Shown: positions 12,238-12,249 of the stretch, one piece after another
How the letters are laid out: the number at the start of each line of letters is the position of its first letter
Numbering within the stretch: position 1 is the first letter of the stretch
DNA from: Autumnicola lenta
GTDB taxonomy: Bacteria; Bacteroidota; Bacteroidia; Flavobacteriales; Flavobacteriaceae
Direction of reading: 5' to 3'
Assembly: GCF_031846515.1 (NCBI RefSeq)
Contig: NZ_JAVRHO010000043.1
Location: 1-12,249, forward strand
DNA: 12,249 nucleotides
Notes under the pieces: generated by a model
What the model saw: the letters and a program-made list of their open reading frames with translations, nothing else
The model's database searches: none
What the model was told of the DNA's origin: nothing
Position numbers and translations under genes: made by a program

Positions 12238-12249
12238 GTGGTTAACGTA
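12238..12249. repeat. Start of a further attC-like site (cut off)
   Basis: GTGGTTAAC at 12238-12246 pairs with GTTAACCAC at 11722-11730 and is followed by GTA at the window edge. It marks the right end of the last cassette and the first bases of the next site. Confidence 0.55.

Larger units (their letters stand above)
1..12249 (-). mobile_element. Integron-type gene-cassette array (CALIN-like), no integrase in window
   Basis: Sixteen structured repeats alternate with short inserts of one or two genes, all on the minus strand, or of non-coding DNA. Each insert has complementary ends at the core AAC/GTT trinucleotides, for example GTTATGCAC at 7711 and GTGCATAAC at 8557. One cassette with its own repeat is present twice with edges exactly at the cores (6614-7595 and 9357-10338), which shows directly that gene plus 3' repeat is the mobile unit. 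This matches the known organisation of integron cassettes, where IntI recombines folded attC sites. The integrase and attI platform are not in the window, so complete integron versus CALIN cannot be decided. The Bacteroidota assignment is inferred. Confidence 0.85.

Noticed and set aside
1..12249. CRISPR array
   Set aside because: The repeats are 70-135 bp, differ from one another, are separated by 0.25-1.2 kb of coding DNA and have paired arms; no short direct repeats or uniform spacers are present.
1..12249. Insertion sequence or transposase explanation for the repeats
   Set aside because: No transposase or fragment is present; the inverted ends are cassette-specific rather than shared, as expected for attC half-cores and not for an IS.

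Overview
The window looks like a piece of a sedentary integron or CALIN-type gene-cassette array from a Bacteroidota bacterium. The taxonomic suggestion is inference: the DNA is AT-rich, and the proteins (carboxypeptidase-regulatory-like lipoprotein, UPF0158, DUF4265, GYF_2 and lipoproteins with short Bacteroidota-style lipoboxes) fit that phylum. All credible protein genes lie on the minus strand. They are separated by 16 full or partial structured repeats of about 70-135 bp, plus the first bases of another at the right edge. Each repeat begins on the + strand with ...AAC and ends with GTT..., and the bases next to these cores are complementary across each cassette (GTTATGCAC...GTGCATAAC, GTTAGCCTTC...GAAGGCTAAC, GTTGTATGC...GCATACAAC). 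Read on the minus strand, each gene is followed by its own repeat. That is the architecture of integron cassettes with attC sites, and the + strand would be the folded, recombining bottom strand. No integrase gene is in the window.

Layout from left to right: a non-coding cassette (103-366); a two-gene cassette of 97 and 192 aa proteins (485-1386); a 63 aa membrane protein (1502-1789); a UPF0158 protein (1906-2365); three more non-coding cassettes (2479-3579); a lipoprotein plus a 58 aa protein (3698-4773); a non-coding but highly structured cassette, a candidate RNA (4827-5240); a membrane-anchored PD-(D/E)XK-like nuclease (5361-6617); a DUF4265 plus small-lipoprotein cassette (6738-7588); a complete prolipoprotein diacylglyceryl transferase gene, lgt (7712-8565); a secreted protein (8686-9360); a second, apparently identical copy of the DUF4265/lipoprotein cassette; a GYF_2 membrane protein plus GNAT acetyltransferase (10452-11605); and a lipoprotein (11723-12246).

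The attC-like sites fall into five sequence families. Family A has eight sites: seven on the left and one at the far right. Family B has four, C has two identical copies, and D and E have one each. The arms covary: in family B the outer five base pairs differ in every copy yet always pair, and in family A the inner hairpin switches T-A to G-C in half of the copies.

The cassettes do not form one pathway. They are independent accessory genes with surface or membrane (lipoproteins, Lgt, GYF_2), modification (GNAT) and possibly defence (nuclease) themes. The main points of interest are the covarying attC-like sites, the perfect single-cassette duplication, the structured RNA-like cassette, the four related non-coding cassettes whose two modules occur in swapped order, and a mini-ORF in those cassettes that shows mostly synonymous change.
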